From positions 4,652,001-4,716,000 of the forward strand of contig NZ_CP077683.1 in NCBI RefSeq assembly GCF_019063845.1: a stretch of DNA of 64,000 nt, given 5' to 3'. The position numbers and the translations under genes were made by a program. Positions 35,215 through 44,477 of the stretch are shown one piece after another. Source of the stretch: Geomonas subterranea. GTDB lineage: Bacteria; Desulfobacterota; Desulfuromonadia; Geobacterales; Geobacteraceae. Below the pieces are notes generated by a model that was not told the DNA's origin, did no database searches, and saw nothing but the letters and a program-made list of their open reading frames with translations. Each line of letters begins with the position of its first letter. Position 1 is the stretch's first letter.

Positions 35215-36906
35215 ATGAAGATTCTCCTGGCTTACAAATGCCATCCAGAAGGGGCGCGTGACCCGTTCACCTCGCTCTTGCCGGTAGGCCTGCTTTCCCT
35301 GAGCGCGGTGCTCAGGGATGCGGGGCACAGTGTGACCCTCGCCAACCTCTCCCGCCTCCCGTGGCCGCAGGTGCGTGTGCTTTTGCACCGGCTCTCGCCA
35401 GAGCTGGTCGGCATCTCCCAGTTCACCCACAACCGTTCGGAATCCATTCGCCTGGCCCGTCTTGCCAAGGAAGTCGACCCTTCCTGCTGCGTCGTCCTAG
35501 GCGGTCCGCACGCGACCCATTCCTGGCGCGAGCAACTGGAGCGGCACCGTGAGGTGGACGCCATCGTGCTGGGGGAAGGGGAACAGACCCTGCTGGAGCT
35601 GGTTGAGGCCCGCACGGACGGGGGGGCGCTGTCGCAGGTGGCCGGGGTCGCCTGCCGTGAAGGCGGGGGGATCCTGCTGGGACCCTCCCGCGCAGCCGTG
35701 GCCGATCTGGACCAATTGCCCCTGCCGGCGCACGACCCCGGCGCGACCATCGGCGTCGATCTGCGGCGCCAGCTCGAATTCGTGATCACCTCCCGCGGGT
35801 GCCCGGCTAGTTGCCTGTTCTGCTCGTCGCCGCTTTTCTGGGGGCGCGGCGTCCGTTTCCGCTCGCCGGCCTCGGTGGTTGACGAACTGCGGTTTCTGAA
35901 GGAACGCTACGGGCTGATCTACTTCTCCTTCCGCGACGACACCTTCACCGCCAACCGTGCTCGCGTGCTGGAGATCTGCCGCCTCATCGAGGAGCAGCGG
36001 CTGCACATCCTGTGGAACTGCCAGTCCCGCGTCAACGCGGTGGATCAGGAGATGCTGGTCGCCATGAAACGGGCCGGGTGCGAGTGCGTTCAGTTCGGGG
36101 TGGAATCCGGCTCCCCGGAGATGCTCAAGGCGCTGGGGAAGAAGATCCTTCCGGCGGACGTGGAGCGGGCGGCTGCCGCCGTGCGCAAGGCGGGGATCAA
36201 CCTCTCCGTCTATCTGATCACCGGTATTCCCGGGGAGGACGACGAGGACCTGCAGCAGACCGTGCGCCTGATCGACCGGATCAGGCCCCAGGACGGGCAA
36301 GTCTCACCCCTGGTGTACTACCCGGGAACGGAACTGCTGCACGGCGCGGTGCGGCGGCACGAGGTGCCGGCCGATCTCTTCGAGGAAAAGGAGGGGGAGG
36401 GGTTCCTGGTACGCCGCGATCCCTTCGTGGAGCGCTCGCGCCAGTCCATACTGAAGGCGCTGCAAAAGGCCGGCAAAAAGGGGCGCTTCAGCCGTGCCGA
36501 TTTCGTCGCGCAGCGGGAACTGGTGGGCTACTGCTTCGTGACCGAGCTGCTGCAGGCGGAAACCCTGGAGCAGGAGGGGGACTGGGAGGGGGCCGTCAGG
36601 CTCTGCAAGGGGATGACGCGGCAGGAGCCGGATAACCCGTGGGGGTGGCTGCAGTTGGCGGGCTTGCAGGAGCGGGGGGGCGACCTCGAGGGCGCAGCGC
36701 GCTCCTACCGGAAGCTCGCGCAGTTGGTTCCCAACCATCTCCCGGCTTTCGTGGCCCTGGGAGAGCTGGCCCTGGCGCAGGGGGATCGTGCTGCGGCGGC
36801 GCGCCACTACCAACGGGCCCTGGAACTCGACCCCGCTGACGAGGCGGCCCTCGATGGTGCCGCCCAGGCGGGCGTGGGGCGCGGGAAAAGGTCTACCAAG
36901 CGCTGA
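35215..36906 (+). CDS. B12-binding radical SAM protein with C-terminal TPR repeats
   Basis: 563 aa. N-terminal B12-binding-like domain (about 1-150; GGPHATHSWREQLE near 99, VLGEGEQTLLELVE near 117). Radical SAM core with TSRGCPASCLFCSS (CX3CX2C, near 193), FSFRDDTFTANRAR near 240 and VQFGVESGSPEMLKAL near 300. From about 450 it carries two to three tetratricopeptide repeats (DPADEAALDGAAQ at the end). This resembles lipid- or cofactor-modifying B12 radical SAM enzymes such as HpnJ, but the substrate is unknown. The TPR tail suggests a protein partner. ATG 35215 begins straight after the terminator at 35177. Confidence 0.85.
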   Translation: MKILLAYKCHPEGARDPFTSLLPVGLLSLSAVLRDAGHSVTLANLSRLPWPQVRVLLHRLSPELVGISQFTHNRSESIRLARLAKEVDPSCCVVLGGPHATHSWREQLERHREVDAIVLGEGEQTLLELVEARTDGGALSQVAGVACREGGGILLGPSRAAVADLDQLPLPAHDPGATIGVDLRRQLEFVITSRGCPASCLFCSSPLFWGRGVRFRSPASVVDELRFLKERYGLIYFSFRDDTFTANRARVLEICRLIEEQRLHILWNCQSRVNAVDQEMLVAMKRAGCECVQFGVESGSPEMLKALGKKILPADVERAAAAVRKAGINLSVYLITGIPGEDDEDLQQTVRLIDRIRPQDGQVSPLVYYPGTELLHGAVRRHEVPADLFEEKEGEGFLVRRDPFVERSRQSILKALQKAGKKGRFSRADFVAQRELVGYCFVTELLQAETLEQEGDWEGAVRLCKGMTRQEPDNPWGWLQLAGLQERGGDLEGAARSYRKLAQLVPNHLPAFVALGELALAQGDRAAAARHYQRALELDPADEAALDGAAQAGVGRGKRSTKR

Positions 36907-36996
36907 ACGTGATCTTGAGTCCTTCCCTTCGACAGGGGAGGCTGGGGCGAGACGAGAACGCGTGGGATCTCTTTGTTTCCCAGGCTGACGAACAAT

Positions 36997-37031
36997 AAAA
37001 AAGGCGCCTCCCTTGCGGGGGGCGCCTTTTT
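36997..37031. terminator. Bidirectional terminator
   Basis: AAAAAAGGCGCCTCCC pairs with GGGGGCGCCTTTTT around TTGC; it ends the radical SAM gene (plus) and the lipoprotein gene (minus). Confidence 0.92.
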
Positions 37032-37054
37032 ATATCCTTGCTGCGGAGGATGGC

Positions 37055-37474
37055 TTACTTGTTGACAGCCAGGCCCGGTGCGAAGATGATCTTGTCGAAG
37101 GTGCGCTTCAGAGTCTTGCTCTGGAAGTTGATCATCGGCGGGGAGTCCGGGAACTCGACGGTGTCGCCGACTTTCACCGGGGTCTGCATTGCTGCAACCC
37201 ACAGCTTCTCGCCTTTCTCCTCGATCAGGACGTAGGTGTACCCGCCGGAGTCCATGGTCTCGAGGACCTTACCTTTGTGACCTGCGCCCGCCTTCACTTC
37301 CTGCGGCTTCAGACCAGCGTGCGGATCGGTACCCGGAGCTGCTGCGGGCATCTGGGATGCGGGGGCTGCAGCCGGTGCCTGCTGTGCAGGTGCCTGCGGA
37401 GCTTCTTCTTTCTTCTTGCAGCCGGCAGCTGCCACTGCAACGATTGCCAACAATACGACCAAAGTCTTCTTCAC
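37055..37474 (-). CDS. Lipoprotein with NrfJ-like/OB-type C-terminal domain
   Basis: 139 aa from GTG 37474, chosen for GGAGGA 5 bases upstream. Signal with lipobox VAAAGC (Cys near 18), a Lys/Pro/Ala-rich linker (about 20-55), then a beta domain: GKVLETMDSGGYTYVLIEEKG near 68 and KVGDTVEFPDSPPMINF near 102. Such domains are found in nitrite-reductase-linked NrfJ-like proteins and related c-type-cytochrome-rich bacteria; the function is not settled. It is not in an obvious operon. Confidence 0.78.
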   Translation of the reverse strand: MKKTLVVLLAIVAVAAAGCKKKEEAPQAPAQQAPAAAPASQMPAAAPGTDPHAGLKPQEVKAGAGHKGKVLETMDSGGYTYVLIEEKGEKLWVAAMQTPVKVGDTVEFPDSPPMINFQSKTLKRTFDKIIFAPGLAVNK

Positions 37475-37587
37475 AGTTTCCTCCGTGTTGGATGAAATTA
37501 AGGAATTCACAACGGTTAGAAAAAATAGCACAACACTAACGGACTTTACAACTAAAAAAAGTCTGGTATACGCGAGCGCCCGACCGT

Positions 37588-40500
37588 TTAGCGCCCGATG
37601 ATAACCTCTCCGGTGTCGGTGATAAGGCGCGCGGGGAGCTCGAAGACCCGTTTGAAGATGTTGAAAACCCCCTTGGCGAGCGATTTAACCGGCACCGCCG
37701 TTACCTGGGGGTCCTCGATGCGTCCCTTCGCCTCGAAGTAGGTGGTGATCAGCGATTTGTCCTTTCCCGTCAGTATCCACCCGAATATCGGGATCTTGCT
37801 CACCACCTTGTCCACCGTCTGCAGCGGCTGTACCCCGACGTTCAGGTCCAGTTCGTCCCTGACCAGGTCCACTTTCCCCACCGCGGAGATGTTCATCGCG
37901 TTACTGTCCACGAACAGGTTCTGCGTCGACGCGACTCCGTTGGTGAAAGCGATGTCCCCGGTGATCTTGTTGAAGGGCATCCCGCCCGAAACCATGTCGG
38001 GGAGTTCCCCCTTGAAGAGCTGCGACACGTTCAGGATGGAGAAGATCTTCGAGAGGGTGGAGAACTTCCTGATGCTTCCGCGTTCTATCCTGAGCTTCAC
38101 GTTCCCCTGGAGGCTCCGCTTGAAATCGGCCGCACTCTCCCCGCGCACGTTCAGGTCGCCCTGCAGCGAGATGGCCCCGGTCACCTCCTGTTTCTTGACC
38201 CCCAGCGAGCGCAGGAGCGCTGCGGCCGAGACCTTCTGGACGCTGCAGGTGAGCGCGTGGTGGGCCGGCGCGGTGAGGTCGCTGCGCAGCCTGCCGGTGA
38301 CCTCACCCTCGAAGGAGCTGAATTCGAAGGGGAGCAGTTGCAGCACGCGGTTCTCGTAGAAGACGCTGGTTCTTAAGTGCTGGAACGGGAAGTCCTTGAA
38401 TTTCCCCTCGGTCGCGGTGACGTGGGCCCTGACGGTGAGGTGCCCATCCCCTCCGGGGCCGCCGAAGAGCGGCATCAGGTCGTCGGGGTTCAGGTAGGGG
38501 GCGGCGACCACCAGCTCCGCCAGCGGGTGCTGCAGGTCCTTGACGCTCCCCTTTACCTGGAGCGAGGTCTTGCCCAGCGAACCGGAGAGCGATGTGATCT
38601 GCAGGTTGTCCTTTTGGTAGGTGAGGTTCCCCTGCACCCGCTCCACCCGCACCGGAGCGCCGCCGGTGGCGATCCCCAGGTCGGCGGGATCGACCGAGGG
38701 AGAGGTGAAGATGAGCTGCCAGCTGGGATTCTGCACCCCGGTCAGCACCCCCCGCCCGGTGATGCTGGTGGTGCCGAGCCGGACCTGGAGCTGCGAGGTC
38801 TCGTAGGTTTCGCCGTTCACCTTCACCGTGCCGTTCACCCCGGTCAGGGGCTTGATCTTCTCCCCGGGCTTAAGCGTGACACCGCTAAGGCCCACGTTGC
38901 CGCCCCAGGTGAGCCGGTCCATGTCCGGGCCCGCGGCATGCAGGAGGAGCTGCACCATGCCGGTCGGATGGTACTTCTTCACCATGGGGACCAGCTGCCC
39001 CACCTCGGTGCTCTGGAATTGGTTGGTGCGGATCTCCATGCTGACCGGGCCGTCGTATCTGCTGACGGCGGTCGCTGACAGCGAAGCGGGGGGAAGCTGG
39101 TAGCGCAGCCCCGTGATGCGGAACTGCTCCTTGTCGAACTCCATGCTGAAGGAGACGCTGTTGGTGCGCCCGGCGGGCTTCGCGACCAGGTCCTTGAAGC
39201 TGTAGGAGGCCGTGGTGAGGTCGCTGTCGCCGGAGAGCTTGTAGAGTGAGGTCCCCCCCTCGCCCTTGAGGTTGACGATGCCGTTGGTGGTGAAGGAGCC
39301 GATTCCCTTGCCCAGAAGCCAGACCACTTCCGGCTGCCTCGGCTGGACCTTCGCGGTGAAGGGGTACTGGCACGGGTGGTCGAGCGGGTAGTCGGTGATG
39401 CGCCCTTCGAGGGTAAGCGGCGAGGTGCCGAAGCGCCCGGTCATCCCCTTGAGGAAGAAGTCCTTCCCCGCAAGCTCCAGCTGGCCTTTTATGCCGGTGA
39501 AGACGGGTATGCCGGAGCCGTAATTGACTACCCCGTCCTCGACGTGCGCCTTGATGTAGAGGACGTTGTAGTTCTGCCCCCGCTCCATGTGCAGGATCTG
39601 GCTCACCCTCCCGTCCAGGCGTCCCTGGTCCAGCCGGTACACGCCGCCGGTGATTTTCTGCTCGATGAAGTGCGAGGTGTCGTCGACGATGATGCCGTAG
39701 GGGATGTACTGGTGGTAGTCGCGCAGGTTGAAACTGTTGCTGCTGGCGGTCGCGGTGATGCGCAGGTCCCCGGAGTGCAGGTCCGAGAGCTTCACCTTGC
39801 CGCTCACCTTGAAGCCGTCCAGGTCGGTCTTCACGTGATCGATCTCGAGGTCGCGCTCGGTAAGCTGTAACGAACACGAGCCCTTGAAGGACTTCGGCGT
39901 CAGCCTCGCGTGGAACACCTGCGGGTAGTCGAGGTTCATCCTGGTGAAGCGGAAGTCGGTTTTTCCCTTGAACTTGTTCAGATGTCCCTTGAGGTTCGCC
40001 TCCAGCTCCAGTTGGCCGGAGAGGCTTTTAAACGGGACGAAGCGGCTGTAGTAGGGCCAGAAGTGGCCGACGTCGATGGGGCCGGTCTTGATCTTGCCGT
40101 GAACGGGCATCGAGGTGAACGGCACCCCGGCAGCAGGGATCCCCGCCACCCCGGAGATGTCTATGGGAACCCTGCTCTTCCCGGAAGCGAGCTGGCCGTT
40201 GAGCTTGAAGTCGCAATCCCTGCCGCGGGTGATCCGGCTCAGGAACAGGTCCGCATCCGAGAGTTCCGTGACCACCGGCCGCTCCCCGAAGGCGTAATCG
40301 GCGAAGTGGATCGTGGCCTTCTTGAGTTCGACGCCGTGGATGCCCGGGGCCTCGCCGCCAGTGGGGGTAAGGAGGTCCGCGATGTTGAACACCCCTTGCC
40401 GGTCGCGCCACAGCCTGATGGCCGGGTGATCCAGTTCGATCCGGGAAAGCACCAGTTCGCGGCGCAAAAGGGGGAGGATGGCGATTCTTACCGTGAGCCG

Positions 40501-40764
40501 GTCGGCGCTGGCGAAATTGGTCGAGCCGTCCTTCTCCTTGATGGTTACCCCGGTGAAGGTGAAGGCCGGGGTGAGCCGCATGGTGAAGGCGCCGGTCTGG
40601 TACTGCAGGTCTCGTTTCAGCGAGGCTTTCACCTGTGCCAGGATCTCGGCTTTGTAGGTGTCGAGGTCGAGCAGGCGGGGGATGAGGCTCACGCCCAGGA
40701 CGATGACGGTCAGTATGGTGGCCAGAAGCGGCAAAAGCCAGGCCCGTATTTTCTTAAGCTGCAT
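37588..40764 (-). CDS. AsmA-like large inner-membrane-anchored protein
   Basis: 1058 aa. One N-terminal membrane helix (AWLLPLLATILTVIVLGVSL, residues 9-28), an AsmA N-terminal region (LDTYKAEILAQVKASLKRDL near 33), then a long beta-rich body of repeated GxFxxF-like strands with DUF3971-like segments, and an AsmA C-terminal block (GNVKLRIERGSIRKFSTLSK near 910). AsmA/TamB/YhdP proteins form periplasmic bridges that move phospholipids to the outer membrane. Codirectional with the NtrY-like kinase upstream, with a 219-base palindromic gap between them. Confidence 0.88.
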   Translation of the reverse strand: MQLKKIRAWLLPLLATILTVIVLGVSLIPRLLDLDTYKAEILAQVKASLKRDLQYQTGAFTMRLTPAFTFTGVTIKEKDGSTNFASADRLTVRIAILPLLRRELVLSRIELDHPAIRLWRDRQGVFNIADLLTPTGGEAPGIHGVELKKATIHFADYAFGERPVVTELSDADLFLSRITRGRDCDFKLNGQLASGKSRVPIDISGVAGIPAAGVPFTSMPVHGKIKTGPIDVGHFWPYYSRFVPFKSLSGQLELEANLKGHLNKFKGKTDFRFTRMNLDYPQVFHARLTPKSFKGSCSLQLTERDLEIDHVKTDLDGFKVSGKVKLSDLHSGDLRITATASSNSFNLRDYHQYIPYGIIVDDTSHFIEQKITGGVYRLDQGRLDGRVSQILHMERGQNYNVLYIKAHVEDGVVNYGSGIPVFTGIKGQLELAGKDFFLKGMTGRFGTSPLTLEGRITDYPLDHPCQYPFTAKVQPRQPEVVWLLGKGIGSFTTNGIVNLKGEGGTSLYKLSGDSDLTTASYSFKDLVAKPAGRTNSVSFSMEFDKEQFRITGLRYQLPPASLSATAVSRYDGPVSMEIRTNQFQSTEVGQLVPMVKKYHPTGMVQLLLHAAGPDMDRLTWGGNVGLSGVTLKPGEKIKPLTGVNGTVKVNGETYETSQLQVRLGTTSITGRGVLTGVQNPSWQLIFTSPSVDPADLGIATGGAPVRVERVQGNLTYQKDNLQITSLSGSLGKTSLQVKGSVKDLQHPLAELVVAAPYLNPDDLMPLFGGPGGDGHLTVRAHVTATEGKFKDFPFQHLRTSVFYENRVLQLLPFEFSSFEGEVTGRLRSDLTAPAHHALTCSVQKVSAAALLRSLGVKKQEVTGAISLQGDLNVRGESAADFKRSLQGNVKLRIERGSIRKFSTLSKIFSILNVSQLFKGELPDMVSGGMPFNKITGDIAFTNGVASTQNLFVDSNAMNISAVGKVDLVRDELDLNVGVQPLQTVDKVVSKIPIFGWILTGKDKSLITTYFEAKGRIEDPQVTAVPVKSLAKGVFNIFKRVFELPARLITDTGEVIIGR

Positions 40765-40867
40765 ATCTTATCTCTGCGGGGCGGGTCAGTCGTGCCGACC
40801 CAGCACGCCCTTTCGTTATCAATACCCGAAACATCTTCTTCAGCAGTGCCCGGGCCTTCTGCTAAAA

Positions 40868-40980
40868 CGCCCTCCTCCCCTTGCGGGAGGGGGTACGGGG
40901 GTGGCGGAAGGTGCCATCAGCGATGCCGCTGCCGGCTTCACCCACCCCCCGGCCCCCTCCCGTCAAGGGATGGGGGGGAG
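40868..40980. repeat. GC-rich intergenic palindromes, CCCTCTCCC family (copy 4)
   Basis: CTCCCCTTGCGGGAGGGGG near 40874-40892 and CCGGCCCCCTCCCGTCAAGGGATGGGGGG near 40948-40977 lie in the 219-base gap between the NtrY-like kinase and the AsmA-like gene. Confidence 0.6.
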
Positions 40981-40983
40981 AGT

Positions 40984-43206
40984 TCAAGCGTCGGCGGGGA
41001 GCTCGATGATGAAGCGGCTCCCCTTGGGGTGGTTCTCTTTGGCACGGATGAAGCCGTGGTGGTCGGAGATGATGGTGTTGACGATGGCAAGGCCCAGGCC
41101 GGTGCCGCTCTTTTTCCTGGAGAAGTACGGCTCGAAGAGCCGGGGGCGGTCCTCTGCGGCGATGCCGTGACCGGTATCGGATACGGTGAAGGTGGCCATC
41201 TTGAGGGTGCTGTCGTAAGAGGTGGCGAGTTCGATCGCTCCCTCCCCCTCGATGGCGGCCACGGCGTTGTCCAGCAGGTTGATCACCACGCGCTTGATCT
41301 GATCACGGTCCAGCATGATGGGGGGCATCTTCTCGTCGGCGTTCAGGGTGAAGCGGATGTGGCGGTGCGCCTCCACGTAGAGGGTGAGCGCCTCCTTGAG
41401 GATGTCGTTCAGGTCGTTGGGCTTGGGTACCGAGGCCGGCATGCGGGCGAAGTTGGAGAACTCGTTCACCAGCCCCTTCAGCTCGTCCACCGATTTGATG
41501 ATCATGGCGGTGCACTGGTCGAAGACCTCTTCCTCCCCCTCGAAACGTGAGAGGTAGCGCTTTCTGAGCCGCTGCGCCGAGAGCTGGATCGGGGTGAGCG
41601 GGTTCTTGATCTCGTGGGCGATCCTCCTGGCCACCTCGCGCCAGGCCGCCATCCTCTGCGCCTTGATCAGGGAGGTGAGGTCGTCCAGCACCACCACCAT
41701 CCCCATGAAGGCGTCGTTCTCGTCCTTGAGGACGGTCAGGTTGGTGAGCAGGGTCAGTTCTCCGTCCCGCATCGGTATGGTCACCTGGCGCACGATGGCG
41801 TCGTGCTTGTCGAGCACCATGTCGCGCAAAAGCCCCTTGACGATGTCCAGGTGCTCGGCCTGCAGCACCTCGCGGAAGTTCTTGCCGGTGACCTTGTCGC
41901 TGTTGATCAGAAGAAGCTTCTCGGCCGACTTGTTGACCGTGGTGAGCAGGCCACCCTTGTCCACCGAGATGATGCCGGCGGTGACGTTGGCGAGCACCGC
42001 CTCCATGTAACGGCGCCGCTGTTCCAGTTCCAGGTTGCTCTTTTGCAGCTCCTCGTTGGTGTGCTGCAGGGCGAGCTGGTTTTCACGCAGGTCCTCGGTC
42101 ATCCGGTTGAAGGAGGCGATCAGCATGCCGATCTCGTCGCCACCCCCTTCGCCCAGGTGCACGTCCAGGTTCCCCTCGGCCACCTGCCGGGTCGCCTCGG
42201 CCAGTTCCTGGATCGGGATGGTGAGGCTGCGGGCCAGGTAGACCCCGAACCAGACCGCGAGGAACACGATCACCATGGTGATCAGGAACAGGGTCAGGAT
42301 ATAGCCGGTGGCGATCGGATGCTTCATGATCTTCAGCTGGCGGAATTCGTGGTAGGAGGCGGAGATCTCCCGCATCTTGGAGACCAGGGAGTAGGGGACG
42401 TAGTAGTTGACCACGATGACCCCCACGACGTCCTTGTCGTTGAAGTTGCTCCGGATCGGGACGATGCCGCGGATCAGGTCGGCCTTGCCGATGGCGTTGA
42501 CCCGGGTCAGCTTCTGTCCGGCGAGCCCCACGTTGATGTCCTCGGACGAGGGGTTGGTGAACTCGCCCATCGGGAGCTTGGGGTTGCCGGCGCGGAAGAG
42601 CTCCTCGCGCTGCGCGGAGAACACCTCGACCACCCCCAGGTTGTACTCCTTCTGCTTCTGGCGCACCAGGGCTTTCAGTTGGGGCAGGTTCTCCTCGTTG
42701 AGGAGTTTGCGTTCCTTGATCGCCTCGCTGATCTGCTCGCCGTAGTAGAGCGCGTTGGTGGCGGAGGTCTTGTAGTAGACCTGCGCCACCTCCATCGACT
42801 CGTTCAGGGATGTTTCCACCTGCTTGTTGAACCAGTTCTGGATGCTGTTGGTGATGAAGCCGGCGGAGACGAAGAAAAGGAGCATGGTCGGCACCAGCGA
42901 CAGGGTGACGAAGGCGAGCACGAGCTTCGTGCGCAGCTTGGCTCCGGGCGTGTTCTTGCGCCGCTCCAGGAACAGCTTGGTGATGTTCCTGAACACCAGG
43001 TACACCAGGAGGATGATGAGCAGGATGATGACGTTGATGATGGCGAAGATGACGATGTTGCTCCCCATCGGCACCTCGGAGGAGAGGCGCGACAGGTGGA
43101 TCTCGAGGTAGGTGAGGAGCACGATAGAGAGCAGCGACACGCAGACGATGATCGCCTCGCGCTTGCGCTTTCTGATCTCTCCGGCGGGTAATTCGGTACC
43201 CTGCAT
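40984..43206 (-). CDS. NtrY-like sensor histidine kinase
   Basis: 740 aa. Three or so N-terminal membrane helices (about 19-110) frame a periplasmic loop and a further helix (GYILTLFLITMVIVFLAVWF, near 300-320). HAMP domain (IPIQELAEATRQVAEGNLDV near 335), a PAS domain (ANVTAGIISVDKGGLLTTVN near 410), HisKA with the phospho-His in RIAHEIKNPLTPIQLSAQRL (near 525), and an HATPase domain with DTGHGIA and GTGLGLAIVNTI. The layout matches NtrY. No response regulator lies next to it, unlike the usual ntrYX pair. The gene follows lpxC, with a terminator in between. Confidence 0.9.
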   Translation of the reverse strand: MQGTELPAGEIRKRKREAIIVCVSLLSIVLLTYLEIHLSRLSSEVPMGSNIVIFAIINVIILLIILLVYLVFRNITKLFLERRKNTPGAKLRTKLVLAFVTLSLVPTMLLFFVSAGFITNSIQNWFNKQVETSLNESMEVAQVYYKTSATNALYYGEQISEAIKERKLLNEENLPQLKALVRQKQKEYNLGVVEVFSAQREELFRAGNPKLPMGEFTNPSSEDINVGLAGQKLTRVNAIGKADLIRGIVPIRSNFNDKDVVGVIVVNYYVPYSLVSKMREISASYHEFRQLKIMKHPIATGYILTLFLITMVIVFLAVWFGVYLARSLTIPIQELAEATRQVAEGNLDVHLGEGGGDEIGMLIASFNRMTEDLRENQLALQHTNEELQKSNLELEQRRRYMEAVLANVTAGIISVDKGGLLTTVNKSAEKLLLINSDKVTGKNFREVLQAEHLDIVKGLLRDMVLDKHDAIVRQVTIPMRDGELTLLTNLTVLKDENDAFMGMVVVLDDLTSLIKAQRMAAWREVARRIAHEIKNPLTPIQLSAQRLRKRYLSRFEGEEEVFDQCTAMIIKSVDELKGLVNEFSNFARMPASVPKPNDLNDILKEALTLYVEAHRHIRFTLNADEKMPPIMLDRDQIKRVVINLLDNAVAAIEGEGAIELATSYDSTLKMATFTVSDTGHGIAAEDRPRLFEPYFSRKKSGTGLGLAIVNTIISDHHGFIRAKENHPKGSRFIIELPADA

Positions 43207-43303
43207 GTACGGGGGGAGCCCCCTTTTGGGTCGGACATCGGCATCTGGCCACTTTATACGAATGGGGCAGCAGTTTCAAGCAGTTCCATGCTGCGCCGGG
43301 AAC

Positions 43304-43331
43304 GAAAAAAGCAGCCCCCGGAGGAGCTGCT
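43304..43331 (-). terminator. Rho-independent terminator of lpxC
   Basis: On the minus strand, AGCAGC and GCTGCT arms with extra GC pairs around TCCTCCGG, then TTTTTTC. Confidence 0.8.
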
Positions 43332-43367
43332 TCGTGATTTTTCTTAACCTCGACCCTAACCTGCCCG

Positions 43368-44285
43368 TTACGCCTCCAGCCAGGCCAGTTCCGGCATGGC
43401 GAGGTTGAAGGGTGCGTTGAAGGCCTGCGGGGTGAACTCGATCAGGGTGTAGCAGTCCGGGCGCTTCAATATTTCCATGACCAGCTTGTGGTTCAGGTCG
43501 TGGCCGGACTTGGTTGCCTTCACGTGGCCGATCAGGCGGTGGCCGGCGAGGGAGAAGTCGCCCACCGAGTCGAGGATCTTGTGGCGCACGAACTCGTCCT
43601 GGAACCTGAGCCCTTCGGGATTGAGGACCCCGTTGTCGCCGATGACGACCGCGTTATCCAGCGATCCCCCCAGCGCGAGGCCGTGGGACTTCATCATTTC
43701 CACCTCGGCGAGGAAGCCGAAGGTGCGGGCTGCGGCGAACTCGTCGGTGAAGCTGGTCTGGCTGAATTCAAACGAGCGGAACTGGCTCTTCACCGCCGGG
43801 TGCGCGAACTGCATGTCGAAGGAGATCTTGTAGTGGCGCGACGGGATGATGGAGGCCTTCTTGTCACCCTCGGTCACGCTGACCGGCTTCTTGATCACCA
43901 GGTACTTGCGGGGCTTCTTGGATTCCTTGATTCCCGCCTTGACGATGGCGGCCACGAAGGGGGCGGCGCTGCCGTCCATGATCGGCACCTCGGGTCCGTT
44001 GATGTCGACGTGGGCGTTGTCGATGCCGCAGCCGTACAGGGCCGCCATGAGATGCTCTATGGTGGAGACGCTCGCCTCGCCGCGGCCGATGGTGGTGGAG
44101 AGCCTGGTGTTGACCACGTTGCTGCCGTGCGCTTCGATGGAGACAGCCGGGGTGAGGTCAACCCTGTGGAAGACGACGCCGGTGCCGGGCTCCGCCGGAC
44201 GCAGCGTGATGGTGATCGTCTTGCCGGTGTGCAGGCCGATGCCGCTGAAGGTTACCTTGTTGCCCAATGTCTGCTGGAATATCAT
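43368..44285 (-). CDS. lpxC: UDP-3-O-acyl-N-acetylglucosamine deacetylase
   Basis: 305 aa, normal length. N-terminal IFQQTLGNKVTFSGIGLHTGK. Metal-site blocks: STIEHLMAALYGCGIDNAH (His near 79), RHKILDSVGDFSLAGHRLIGH (His near 235, Asp near 240). LNHKLVMEIL near 275. It makes the committed step of lipid A synthesis in the cytoplasm. Here it is not beside ftsZ as in enterobacteria. Terminator at 43304. Confidence 0.97.
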   Translation of the reverse strand: MIFQQTLGNKVTFSGIGLHTGKTITITLRPAEPGTGVVFHRVDLTPAVSIEAHGSNVVNTRLSTTIGRGEASVSTIEHLMAALYGCGIDNAHVDINGPEVPIMDGSAAPFVAAIVKAGIKESKKPRKYLVIKKPVSVTEGDKKASIIPSRHYKISFDMQFAHPAVKSQFRSFEFSQTSFTDEFAAARTFGFLAEVEMMKSHGLALGGSLDNAVVIGDNGVLNPEGLRFQDEFVRHKILDSVGDFSLAGHRLIGHVKATKSGHDLNHKLVMEILKRPDCYTLIEFTPQAFNAPFNLAMPELAWLEA

Positions 44286-44477
44286 CTGCGTGCTCCCGAT
44301 TGTCAGTATGCTTACTATCTAGCAAATAATGAGCCAAATCGGGCGCTACGCTTCTCATTGGAAAAAAGCACGCAGCTTCGGCGTTGTAGACGTTATCGCA
44401 CCGGGAAGGGGAGCGGCCGGGGGGTGTGGTAAAAATGCCCGTGTGGTGCCTGCGCAACGGGGGGTGTGGCTTTTTTG

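Noticed and set aside
39910-41550. Long plus-strand open frame over the AsmA and NtrY genes
   Set aside because: High-GC antisense shadow with no start signal and low-complexity composition; spans two real genes and their palindromic gap.
41614-43191. Long plus-strand open frame over the NtrY-like kinase
   Set aside because: Antisense shadow of a gene with clear HAMP/PAS/HisKA motifs.
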